In this document: positions 33,822 to 47,189 of the stretch, one piece after another | Layout of the letters: each line of letters opens with the position of its first letter | How positions within the stretch are numbered: position 1 is the stretch's first letter | From: Spirodela intermedia | Lineage: Eukaryota > Streptophyta > Magnoliopsida > Alismatales > Araceae | Direction: 5' to 3' | DNA length: 64,000 bases | NCBI GenBank assembly: GCA_902729315.2 | Contig: LR746267.1 | Location: 997,001-1,061,000, forward strand | Position numbers and translations under genes: made by a program | Notes under the pieces: model-generated | What the model saw: the letters and a program-made list of their open reading frames with translations, nothing else | What the model was told of the DNA's origin: nothing | Database searches by the model: none

Positions 33822-34920
33822 TCGGTGGCGGCGCCGCCCAGTTCCTTCTTCGTCCCCCAAATCTCTCCCATGGCTGTCAGTCAAACGCCCCTCGTGCCAC
33901 ACAAAATCCCCAGGAAATCTCGATCATCTCAGCTTGCAAGAGATAATGTTGACCCCAGCGTTCATCGCGATCTTCTCTAATTTCCATTACTTCCTAGTAT
34001 TTTATCACCATAAACGGTAATCAAGTCTCTTAATCACCATGCATTCCAAGTACCTTTACTACTTTAATCGGGATCATATCCGAAAACTTGCACATGATTT
34101 GCGCAAGTCTCGGAGCTATTTAATGGATATGCTGCCCGCACGTTCGCCCCAATCAGTTCAGTGACGGCTGGATTTCTTTAAATGGTTAGAACAAGACAAG
34201 GGGGAGTCGAGAAAAATATATATATATCAGTGATATATTATTATATTATGTATGGTTTATGAAGATAATATACTGCAAATAGAGATAAATTTTCAAAGGA
34301 TTTAATGGTCTCTAACGTGACGTAGAGATATGTCATGTATTATATTTTTTTTGTTTGTCATATCGAGGTGGCTGCCGACTACAGACGTTGACAATCATGG
34401 ACTCCGCATTCAATCGGCAATTGCGTATTCGTTCCTCTCTCTCTCTCTCTCGCTCGCTGTTTCTGGCTGTCTAATTTATTCTGCTGAGAAAGACAGTATG
34501 GGCTCGATTTGTCAAATTGTTAGCGGGTAAAACAATGGCTAATAGTCAACGAATTGGGTGAGGTTGGGAATTGAAAAAAGATGAACGACGATAGAGAAAA
34601 AGCCGGCGCTAAGCACGGTCTCAGCCCAGCCAATGATTTGCCAGTCGCCATGCTGCTTTCTAACCATTTTTTCAGTCTGCCCCCCAGTCGGCCCTCTCTC
34701 TCTCTCTCTCTCTCTATACATAGATATAATATATATAAATCTGTCTATCGATCCATCAGTCTAGTTTTCCACGCACTTCAAGAAGCCGACAGATTCTCAT
34801 TAAGAATGAAGTCGATAAGCATTAACGAAAATATCGGCATTAGTTTCTTAAACCCAATCAAATTTATATCCCAATCGAGATGGTGAAAGACGTAGACAAC
34901 CGTGCATTCCTCTCTCTCTC

Positions 34921-34951
<31 letters not shown>

Positions 34952-35520
34952 ACCTGTTCTATCTCTGTAAAATATATTTATATTGTTCTAATGCATTGAA
35001 GTGATAAATATGGAATCAGGGCTGTGTTAATCTGCCTCGTGTTCGAATTGTGTGGTTATTAATATGTCGACAATGAGAGAAAAATCATCACGGGCCAGAG
35101 GGTCAACAACCCACCCTTGGGTACCAGTTGGGACAGCTTTGATGTAGTGTAGACGGGAGCCTATCACCTTGGTTGATTGTTGGACAGTCATTTGACTAGT
35201 ACAGAGAGAGAGAGAGAGAGAGGGAGCGAGAGGGAGGCTTACGACCCTAATCCTGTACGATCTAGGATCCGATTTAAATATTTATAATCGGATCGAAAAA
35301 AAAATTGAAACCAGTTTCAACAATATTTCTAGGCCCTGGGACGCGATCCCCGCGACGCGACGGTGACCTAGGGCCCACCGATTGGATTCTGTTCCAGAAG
35401 AATCGATTCCTAGAATTGGATCGTGTGCACGGAAATGGTGCGTCGCGTTTCGTACTAGTCTAAAACCCCAGCCCCCGCCTTTTTCCTTTCTCCCTCTCTC
35501 GAGCTTCGCCGGTGCTGGTG
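33822..35520. other. Intergenic DNA between PUP and TTI1, with CT/GA tracts
   Basis: PUP 3' flank to about 34075, then no gene. (CT)n tracts lie at about 34434-34452, 34697-34714 and 34911-34951, and a (GA)n tract at about 35202-35235. The last 180 bp before the TTI1 start codon contains AGGGCCCACCGATTGG (about 35369-35384), a plausible GGCCCA/CCAAT-type promoter block, and a short pyrimidine-rich leader. Confidence 0.5.
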
Positions 35521-35545
35521 ATGGAAGAAGAGGAGCGGTCGTCTT

Positions 35546-35576
<31 letters not shown>

Positions 35577-38520
35577 ACCGCAGGCGGCGGGAGATGGAGG
35601 GGATATCACCGGAGAGACGCAGGAGAGCGTCTTTACCAGGCTCAGGCTCTACTGCCTGGAGCTGCTGGCAATCGTCCGGAGCCCTAGGAGGGACGCTCCT
35701 TTCCTCACCGACATGGCCGAGTTCCTCCGCCACTCCTCGGGCTTCGTCCTCCAGCCTTGCCTCGAGTAAGCCTCCTCCTCACCGAGATTGTCTGGAGGCG
35801 TGTTTTGGATCTGCTTCCTGATACTGTGGGAGTTTGTTCCGGACTGTTTTCATTCTGTCTAGTGGGCTCCTGGGATTGGGAAGTGATTACATATGGTTTA
35901 GAGTCGGGATAATTCCTTGTGTTGCGATTGCAGAGTCGTGAGCATTGACATCGAGAATGCTATGCCTTCATTCGGGGTTTTATGATGATAGCACCTTCCT
36001 GATGTTGTTTATTCAATTTTCCGTAAAATCTCTTGTTGACCGAATGACTCGGTTATCATTGATTGTCTATGTTTCAGCTACACCCTGCTTCCACTTTTAC
36101 TTCTTTTGGATGGGGCTACCGGATGCAGGTCCCCGCAAAAGGCACCAACAGAGGGGATTGCCAGGCCTGGCGGCACGGAAATGAAGAGACACGTGATTAG
36201 CGATAGCGTGGCTGAGGGTGTGCTGAGATGTCTGGAGGAACTTCTGAGCAAGTGCCATTTAACATCTGTGGATCAGGTGCGTTCTGTGATAAAACTGTTG
36301 GCCCTTATTCTCAAATGATTCTGGAAAAACGGACAATGAGGCGTAGGTAATGTAAAGGCGTTTTATGAACATCTAATTCGTCCTCTTATACAAGAAACAA
36401 TATGAGGCACCTTCTAGGACATTATAAATATGTAGAGAATATTAACAGCATAGTTCTTCTTAAATACATGTTGAGGTAAGGAAATTGAAACTCAGTGGGT
36501 TCTTGGTTTAGTTACGCTAAAAGATTTCTTTGGTAAATTTTTCATTTCTTCGTCTGAGTCAGTCCTTATCCCTGAACATGTAAATGGATGTGGTTTTGTT
36601 TTTTTTAAAAAGTTTAATTTTGGGTAAATGACTTCTTTTGAGAAAAAAACTAATCAATTTGGAAACAGTATACATGCAGCAATTTTAGATTGCGTTTTTA
36701 TATGACTCAAATTGTGGGGATCATTGATGTTTCATCAGTGTATCATTATGATGAAAACTGTAACCAGATGAAAGTGATTAGAGTTGATTCTGTTGATCAA
36801 CTTTGATAATAGCCTCATTGGCATGCAACTAGAGATGCTACTCATTCACCACTATTTGCTATCCTTAGCTTTGGGTTGGGGGAGTGGAGGGGGGGGATAT
36901 TTCATGTAGTTATGGGATTTTTGAATCACATTTCGTCACTTATGCAAATCAAGAACTAGGATGTTATAGCCGTGTTGCCGTCTATGCCAGTTGGGCCAAT
37001 ATTTCAAAGTTTGTTTGGGATTATGATTTGAATCTAGAAGTAAGTCTTTACATTCACCCTATTTTTAGCAGAAAACCTCAGGAGTCCATTTGACTCATTT
37101 TGAAAACCATCCTCCCACATTAAAGGCATGACATATTTTTTCGATGTCTTGTTGTCTTTAATAGGACATGGAATCACTTTGAAAGGCCGACCTACATGGC
37201 TTGGTCAATTCTTATTATATATTTAATCCATGAAAGTGGACTAGGTAGTGTGATTTGGCAGACTGCAGGTATGAGCATATTATGAAAAGCTGTGAACACT
37301 GCATTTGTTTTAGTGATAACGGGTAAGATTTTTCTAAGAATTGTATCTCACTGACCCATTCCATTACTTCCTTGCATTCCAACTCCGATGTGGTAGAGTA
37401 CTAGAAATTCACAAAAGTTTCTTATTTCTTAAATGATCCTTCCTTACGTGACCATAGTGCATCCAATTTATATTTATTTTGTCGAATTGCAAACACTTTT
37501 GGCAAAGAATATGTCATCATTGAGCATACAACCCGATTTCTGGCCTTCTCAAGGAGTAAATCATCTGCATAAATAATGCTCTCTGCAACCTCCTCAAAAC
37601 CAGGGAACAAGACTGTTCAAATATAGCTGTAGAAAAGTTGGAATAATGCAGTATATCATGGAAAATTAATGGTAAGAAATAAGCATAAACTGCATGATTG
37701 AATGGGAAAGGAAAATATTGAATCTAGCATGATGAATTGATCACAAACTCTGCCTAAGAGTTTTCCTGGTTGCATAATTTCTCAATTGTGTACTGCCATC
37801 TATGTCGCTAATTAGGCCTTTTTTATATACTTATTGAGACTTATATTGAGCCATTTTATGGAACCATATCTTTTCAGATGGTTATGGTACTGAAGAAGTT
37901 GGCTATGGGAGCTTCACTTCCATCATCTTATACTTCAGAAGAATTTCGTGAGGGAATCATCAGATGCGTACGGGTGCTTCTTCTTCAGTTGAAGCCTTGT
38001 TCCTCAGAATCATGTACGTGTAAACAAGTGGCTCCCTTGTCCACTTGGGCACTCAGCAACATCTTGCAAGGTTATGCTAGTGCTGCTTCAAAGTATCACA
38101 GAGAATCAGAAGACTGTCTAATGGCATTTCTTCAATCTTCAAATAATTCTGCAGCTGTTGGACACTGGTTATCACTACTTCTCCAGGTGTGGAAATGATT
38201 GTCTCATTGCAGTTATCTCCCCATCAGCTTATCCTTACTTTTCTTGTTTTAATGTCGAAAGATTGGAGAAACTGAGGCTGAAAGAGGGCTCCGTGGCAGT
38301 GCAAAGCTGCGCAAGGAGGCATTCTTAACACTTCGTATTCTCATCGCAAAGGTATAGTTGGGGAAGGATGCTTCTAAACCATTTGAATTATAGAGTCCTT
38401 CAAGTGATAAAAATGTGGCATTTCTTTGCATCAGTTGGACTGTCGTATACTGACTTCCTCCTGTTAATCCTTTGGTTTATGCCATTTTGTGATCCCATTG
38501 ATCATTACTGATGGGGGGGT

Positions 38521-38609
<89 letters not shown>

Positions 38610-41600
38610 TTGCCTTGCTCATGAAATCCTCATGGGGGGGCTGAACGGTTGTGAGACATCATTTGCTACTTCAGCTTTGCACATCATAATAATGGAGTGC
38701 CCTACAGGTTGTTTATATTTCTTGCCAACAATCTCTTCACCCTTCTATTCCCAATCTTACACGTGGGTTCTTTTTTAAAACTTTTTTTCAACAAACACGT
38801 TTCAAATCATTGAAGGTCTAAAGATGGGTGAAAACCCTCTCGCTTTTGTTGTATCAACTGCTCATTTCCTCACGTTGAGATTATAAAACCCTGAGAATAT
38901 TTGCAGAATCGCATCTTTCAAAGGGCACAAGTGTACTAGAATCCCAAAACAAAGTTCTGGTCTTCTCCCTGGCATCTTCTCTGCCATATGCCAGGGGTAT
39001 AGGGGGGATGGGTCGGTTCTGCATGCCATTTTCGGAAGGTATGGTAGAGGTGGTATTTTAGAGTGTTTTGATTGTTGTATGGTTAGAACAGCTATTCTTC
39101 GCAAAGGGCTGTTCTTTTTTTCAGATAAATGCCTGTTCTCGGAAAATCCATTATCTCTTTCTTTATTAGATTAATGAGGTGTTGAATGGCATTGGCCCAT
39201 GTGTTTGTGCTCCCGTGGTCATCCACCATGGGTTCTAATATATTGCTTGTTATTTTTTTATGCTTCTCCATATCATCCCAAGTGGTCTATCTTTTACTAA
39301 TGAATAGTCGTAGTGTCCTTTTTTGTCTAACTTTGCATGCAGAATTGGTCTTTTTTGGATATCAGCCCACTACCTCTTTGACATATTGGCCTTATTTTTC
39401 TGTTATAGGTCGGTACCTCTGATGCCCTTGCATTTTTCCTTCCTGGTGTGGTCAGTCGCCTTGGGAAAGCTCTTTATGTCAACAAAAGTATGTTAAGCGG
39501 CGCTGCTGGAAGTGTTGAAAGCATTGACCATGGAATAAGAGCCTTAAGTGAAGTTCTGGTGATTGTTCTTAGGGATCAAATGAATGGTAATGCCCTTGAG
39601 GTGAAGATGGATAATTTAAATGAGTTACAATCTGACAGAAAGGAACTTAGTCAATCTGTTTTGGAGACCCTCCGTCAATTACCTGTGAAAGGGCATGCCC
39701 AAGAAGATAGTTTAGTTGTGTCTCCAATAAATCTGTCTGGGAGTGAGCACTCCTTGCTGATACAGAGAAATGCAGATTCTGATGGAAGTACAAGGTCCTT
39801 TTATGTGCAGCGTACAAAAGAATGGATTGAGCAAACAGCTCTTCATGTGGATCAACTGTTATCTGCTGTACTTCCACATGTATGATTTAGCAACTGCACT
39901 GTCTTCTCTGGCATTTTCATTATTTTGCGATGTTTTAAGTGTCAGTTTGATGTCACATGACGTTATTTTACATTTTCTGTATATTTTCAATCAGCTTTGT
40001 ATGCATCCTGCTGAAAAGGTCAGGCAAGGCGTTGTTGCTAGTATTAGAAGAATATTGTTAAATTGCTCCAGTTCATTGAAAAAAAGCAAATTAATGCTAC
40101 TAGTAAGTAATCTTACCCCTCTTGTGACCAATATTTTTTCTTATGTTGTTCGTTTGATAGGAAACGATACTTTGAGTGTCTTTTTCGCATGAACTATCTT
40201 ATGGGCAGTCGATAGAACCACAATTGTTAACTAGTCAACAGTGTGCACGTTAATATTGTTTAAATATAGTGCTGGAAGTGTAGATAGCAACTCAACAATG
40301 TTTGCATGTGTCCTTTTTATCCTGATATTCTATGTCATTTGAGCCCATGATTTAGTTTTTTGCCTTATGGTATTTTCAATTGCCATTACAGTGGTTGTGG
40401 AGACTATAATCTATGGTGATTGTAGTAGTTTTTATATATCTTGAAGAAGCTGTCATTTTTAGTTGCAATTCAGAACCTTTTTTAATATGACACATGTTTT
40501 CCGTCCTGATGATGATGTAAATTTAAAGATTCAGTCTGGAATCTAGAAGCAGGTGATTTTGTGAAAAAACGCAATTTTGGACCAAAATAGTTATTCGTCT
40601 CAAGATGAATTACCAGATACCTATCTGATCTTATGAATCCAACATTTTGTGTAAGAACCATGAGAAGTCGATACTCGATACTTGAAGAAGGCATATTTTA
40701 TGTCATGCTTGAAGATTATTCTCAAAGCCTTGTGTTTTAGGATACCTATTTTGCCAAAGCTAGGCAAACCTAATTCTTTTTTAAAAGCTAACTTTTTCTC
40801 ATAGTTTGCTCAATTCTGACACATTTCTAAGTTTCACATCAACATTTGATGAGTTTCTTGAATTTCTATGTACATACACGCATTGAGTGTGTGCTTATTG
40901 CTTTGTAATTAATCAAAACCTCAAGCAGTTGGAATTGTAAATGTTATTTTGCTAGAATGTCTTAAGAAGTTTCGTGACATAATCCATTTACTAAAACTGA
41001 TATTTTGCACCTTCGGTCGTCTTTTAAAGCTAGTATTTTCTTATTTGAAGTAGGTAATAAAAATGCGCACATTCACTTCTAAATTTTTTTATTCAAATTG
41101 CGTATAATTTTGTCCAACATGTTGAGATAATTTGAATGTTTTTTGTTTGATCATGCATGCATGTTGATCCCAGTCAGCTATCCAGATCTAGCATTAAGAG
41201 GGTAAATGTTGCTAAAAGATAGCGCAGAAGACACAGAATTCTATGGTTCTGTCTAATTCAAGACGCTCTACTCTTCAAATATTACCCTAGGTAGTTGTAT
41301 TAAGTTACCCCTAACCAATAATAAGTAGTTCCTCGATGTGCTCTCCACACTTTTGCTTACACCACCACGAAGCCTTGCATGAGGAGAAGCTTATACAAGA
41401 AAAGGACAAGAAGAAATAAATAGCTTAAACTACTAATAGAGTTCAGGATATCAAAACGAATCTCGAGGACGCACTTAATTTTTGATCAACTATTGAGTTA
41501 GCTTAGATAGTGAGATTCAAGTTTTCAAAATTATGAATCAGTGGAACCCTTTAATGATCTTCAAAGAGGGCTACTAGTAATTTCCAAGAACCATTCAACA

Positions 41601-44600
41601 ATCAGAAAAAGGACTAATTTTTCAATCTTTTATGATTAAATTTCGAGTAAAATAATTATTCCAAGTTCTCAAGTGTTGTAACTGTAATTGTCACATTGTG
41701 GATCAAGCCTTTAACCTTATCAGTGTCAAATCTCAAGTCCTGATAAATCTCAAGTGTTAATTCTGAACCCACATGTTAACCTCGAGCAGTAGGTGTCGCC
41801 ATTGTGATTGTCTGTTTGTATTTTGATTACAAGTGTCGGCACTTGATGCAATACTTTTACTTGATACTATATTTTTGACACATCACAGCTTATTTTTTGC
41901 ATGTCTTGCCCTGTAATTGAGGGCTCAACTCTTATCCTACTTTCTTCATTTTAGGCTTTTTCTGGCTTATAAAAACCTTATTTTCTTTGCCTAAAACTCA
42001 CGTTCAAAATTCGTGGAAGTTAGTGTGACACTTAAAGCTTTGTAATCTTTAAACCAATCTTTCAGGTTTAGGAACCTCAGTCTTTTTTAGGGTTACAAAA
42101 TCCTTTAAGACGTGATAGCTATTTCTCCCCTCTTTGTGATAATGAAAATATGTGATGAAAGGCATTTCATTCATTTCGTGAAAATATGGCAGTAATTAGA
42201 AGTTTGGAGTGATCAAGCATCATCGTATTTGTAGGATTTTAAGTACAACTATTATTATTTTTTGACGAAAAGTAAAATTTATTATTCTGAAAGATGATTC
42301 ATGATCCCTGAACTGATAGCTACTTGTCAGAATTCCATTGTAGAATGGAGTTGGTGTTACAATTCAGTGATTAATGAAAATGATTAGGTTGAAGCAACAT
42401 TCACCATGGGATCTTGCAGGAAGGTGAATAAGATTTTAACCTGGATTTTAAAGTCAAGCAGTTCAGAATAGAGTCAGTTAACTCTGGCTTCCATGGTTCC
42501 CATGCCTGTGATTTCATATCCTTCATTTATAATAAATTGGTATATGGATTCATGTGTAGGGTTCCTCTGCTATCCATCATTCACTTTTCCTCCATGTCAT
42601 TTGGAAGATTCCTTCAAGTACTCTTAAAAGTTTGCTGATCTATGTGGCCGTCTATTACACAATAATTCTCCATCTTCTTCTTTATAAAAGTGCAAGTACT
42701 AGTATCTTGAAAGTTACAGGCCTCTTGATCCTGGTATCGGTAGGAGAATGGCTCAGTCCATGGGAAATGTTGTTGACAGCTCTGTGCAGAAGCCGTTTCT
42801 TTCCCATGGGTATGACTGATGTTCTTCATTAGACCGGCTGTTTGTCCATGCTGTATTTTGGTGATTTGGCTTGGAGTTTTTGTCGTTATTATGTGTATTA
42901 CAGTCTGTACAAGTTGGCTTTATGGTGTTTATATGTTACAGGGAGTTGAGATGGTAAAACACAATTCTACATTTAGTTGAGCCATAAAATTCCCAGCATA
43001 GCCTCTCCTTTTCTGTTAAGCAGATTTATAGAGCAGAAGCAATAAGTGCTCCAGGCTATTACAGCAGTAGAGCAATGATATTGATCCAGCATGAGATGAG
43101 ACATGACTCCATGATGTAAACCAGAAAGAAGTATTACTTTGGATTCGCTGATTTTGTCATCACTGACAAATTTGATCTAGAAACCAGACAAATACTCGTT
43201 TATTTCATGCTTTCCTTTTGTTTCCTCACCCATTCACATCACTTATATGATCTTCTTTTCATTATCAACACTCCACTTTTTACAATGTTACTTTTGAACT
43301 TCTCATAATGAATACTGTTCAAACGTCCCTTTATTTATCTTGACCTTTGATCAGTATTTTGCACTCATAAACATGCTGCTTTCGGAATTGATGTATTTCA
43401 AGGGCTTATCTCATCACTTCATTCTGAATAATGGTAATGAAGGTTCTAGAAGTCGGTTTTGCCAGACATTTTGATAAAAAATCATATTATTATCTAGGCT
43501 TGCTTTGGTCCCTTTCTAGATTGTTAGGCATGCTCAATTCTGTGTGCTTATTTTTTTCTGCTCCTGGCTACATAATTGCAGGAATGCTTATGTGTTCTGG
43601 TTTGTGATGATTCAGAGGCCGTGTTGTCAGATGCACAGGAGGCTGTTGAATCCCTTTTAAAGTTCAAGAACAAGTACTTCCTAGAAACTGATCTTGCAGT
43701 GTTGTTTAACAGGTAAGTATGCTTCTTTTTTGTGTGAAATTCGGACTTGTTACTTCCGTGGATGAAGTTGTTACTCCATTTCCAGGCTGATAGAAACGTT
43801 TCCAAGAGTTGTTCTTGGTGGTGAGGAGACCATCGCAGTATCACACGCACAGAAGTTATTTGCATTGATGTATTATGTTGGTCCTGGTTTTGTGGCTGAC
43901 CACCTTCTTCAACCCCCTGTAAAAGATCTGAACTTATCATTCGTTGTCTTGCTGCTAAAGATTTTTGTAGTTTATGAAGAAATAATTTTCAACTTACATG
44001 AAACTTCTGCACTCTGTTTTTGTAATTTGCAGATTAAAGCTATTCGCTTTATGGAGTTTTTAATGTCATCATTCAGTCAGAGTTCACTATATTCTGGCCC
44101 ACTGAACAACTTGATTTTGTCAAAACCATTATCCACTGGGTACTTGCATTCCATTGCTGAGTTAAAAGCTGTCAGTCTCTTTGAGTTTCCCGACCATGAC
44201 ATCACTAGGCTTTCTCCTGCTGTACCACAAATTTCTTTTGTACAGAGCAATGATGTATACGGAAGTTTTGAACTTCCACGCATGCCTCCATGGTTTCTTA
44301 CAGTTGGCAGTGATAAGTTATATATGGCTCTCTCAAGATTACTTAGACTTCTTGGTTTAGCCATGACCGCAGGTAGTTAGCATTTTCAAGATACTGTGCA
44401 AATTTTCATCTCAATTGAATACACTTCATATATTAATTATGTTTCTGTTCGTTTATTCTGGCTAGAGCACAGAAGCGACGTATCATTGTCTCTTCTTATC
44501 GATAGTCCCCTTGAATGCGTTCGAAAGTTGATTTCTGAGATCCGGATGAAAAGTTTTGGTAAAGAAAATTGGCACTTGTGGTATGCTAGAAGTGGTTCTG

Positions 44601-47152
44601 GCCAGTTCGTTCGTCAGGCAAGTACTGCTTCATGTGTTATAAATGAAATGATATATGGGACGTCTGATCAATCGGCAGTTCTGTTTGCTAAGTTTTTTGG
44701 GAAAAACAAATCCAAGATAGGGAAGTCTCTGGAAAATCAAGCAGCGGATGCAAATGATAAACCTGATTTCAATCTAAGAAAGGAGAAATATGTTTGGAAG
44801 ACTTCTCAGGATGCTAAGGAGCAAGTGATTAACTGTGTTGGAGCTGTTTTGCATGAGTATTTATCTCATGAAATCTGGGAACTTCCTATTGATGAGAAGT
44901 CGTCAAAATTATCTCAAGGCATGCAAGCAGAAAACTTGTCGCTCCATTTTCTTCGTGACTCAATCATGCTGCACCAGGAAATATATCATCACCATTTTCA
45001 TTTAACTATTTCCTTTTTCCATTTTTTGACGAATTAGTAAACTGGTCTTAACATCTCAGTGCCTGTCGTTTAATCCAGGTTATAATTGAGGGAATAGGCA
45101 TCTTCAACATATCTCTCGGGAAACATTTTTTCAGAAGTGGTTTCATGCAGTCTTCTATTTATTTGTTACTTCAAAATCTCATCTGCTCATGCAATCAAGT
45201 TAGGAGTGCGTCGGACGCTGTCCTGCGTGTTGTTTCTACTGCTTCTGGCTATCCAACTGTATGCAGTTTCCTTAGTCTTTTTTGTTTCTCATGTTTGAAC
45301 TGTCAAGTCAATACTGATGTATGGCATTATAGGTGGGTCACTTAGTTGTGTCAAATGCTGACTACGTCATTGATTCACTCTGTCGACAACTACGTCACTT
45401 GGATCTGAATCCTCGCATCCCTGATGTGCTTTCTGCCATGCTTTCTTATATTGGTGCTGCTCATGAAATTTTGCCACTACTTGAGGAACCGGTATGTGAA
45501 AGTTCAGTTATCTGAAACTTTTTGTACAGTCAAGTACCCTTCTATGATTTGCCCCATAGATGATGTTTATGTATATGAACAAGCTTTTTGTCATTAATAG
45601 TAATGTTATGTCTTGATTTTATACCAACAGTTGAAAGTACTCACTGAGAGCTCTGGAAGATACTATTGTATGACATTAAAGATGGGTCTCTATTTTGGTG
45701 AACGTCTGCTCATGATAAATTATTAAACTAAAATTTGATTCGATTCATATGCTTCACTGTTGTTCGTATTCCCATAACTTGAAAATTATTACGACTTCAT
45801 AAATCATGTTTGATTTCTTATAATATTATCCTCTAAGACAATGAATAATCTCTGTCGATATTGTCAAACTTCTCAATATAAATTGATGCCTTTGAGCTTT
45901 TAATCGTCTGAAAAGAATAAAATTCTGCTTCTCTGCTTGAGCTTTAATGTGATTTCGTTTCGTGTCTCGTCTCCAGAATCCTTTCCTCAGTGGTAGCCTT
46001 GTGATGATCATACAAGTGCCCTTTTACTGCAATGTCTCATGACCCTTTCCTTGATCTCTTTACCAAAAATGAGTTGTTCAAGTTCCAGTTTTTTCCCCTT
46101 AATTGGATGAAAGATACGGACACAGGAAGAACAGGTCTATTCTTTCCCTCGTATATCTAATCCTTATGTACTTTCTCGGATTTGTGGAATTTAGGGTATC
46201 CAAACTGTTTCTAATGTATGCATGGAAGATATTATCTTGTTGAAGTGATTATTTCTTTTAAAGGTTGGCCTAGAATTATTGTCTGATGATCTTCCACTTC
46301 ACTATCTTGAGTCGTTATAGAATGGTCTTATAGGGAATATACCTTTCCTGGATGTAAGCTGCAAAACTAGATAAAGTCAGCAGCTATGTTGGGTCGAAAA
46401 CTTGAATGTCTGACTTGAGTTTTTCACAGGACTTAGATTCACTACTGTAAATGTATAGCAACCAACACAGTGACGGTTTAATGCCTCAAGAATGCCCTTC
46501 TCACTGAATAATCTACTTTCGACTCGATACTAATTAGCCCCACATAGGTTACATCATTTATATGTCATATTTGTCTAAGCATTGTCCCTATGCTATTGCT
46601 ATTTGAATATTTTTCCATTATTAGATGGTGATGGCATTGCTCATTTTGCTTTAAAAATATATCTTGAACATGATTAGATGCGATCTATATCAATGGAACT
46701 TGAAGTCCTCGGCCGGAATCAGCACCCTGGGTTGACTGTTCCTTTTCTTAAGGTACCACGGTAACTTTTTATTATCTTTGTTTAGTCTTTCATTTAATTA
46801 TTTATGCTGTGGGGGTCTGGAAGAAATATATATACCATTGTGTCATTGACTTGAGGTCATTTCCTCGTTGAAACACCTGAAGATGTCGGGGAAAATTTCA
46901 GATCCTGATGCAGATTGTTCATATAGACAAACAGTTGGAAATGCAGATAAAAATGTTGGGTATATTTCTTCGAAGTGTAAAAGAGAGCTTACATGATCAA
47001 GGCCAAAAACTAATAAAATAGTTGTCTGAACATGCATGATAATGGCTGGGAAGTGTACGTCAGAAAATTTGATGAATCTAAATTTAAAATCCCTTCCTTG
47101 GAAGAACAGTTAGTGTCCTTGACAAAATATCCATTGGCATGATGTGATTCAA

Positions 47153-47189
<37 letters not shown>

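Larger units (their letters stand above)
31825..34075 (+). repeat. Segmental duplication, right copy (intact PUP gene and flanks)
   Basis: Partner of 16012-18155. Similarity covers about 770 bp upstream of the start codon, the whole gene, and about 200 bp downstream to near CTTTACTACTTTAATC. This copy has about 28 bp (TCCTCGGAGCGGCGCGATCC region) before the TATA box that the left copy lacks. Confidence 0.88.

Noticed and set aside
33498-33902. Minus-strand open frame of 134 codons opposite PUP exon 2
   Set aside because: Antisense of a conserved transporter exon; its His/Gly/Arg-rich translation has no resemblance to known proteins. The same shadow is seen at the pseudogene.
38514-38610. Z-DNA or promoter function for the (TG)n-(AG)n tract
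   Set aside because: It lies deep in a TTI1 intron; such compound repeats are common, and nothing in the sequence points to a regulatory role.
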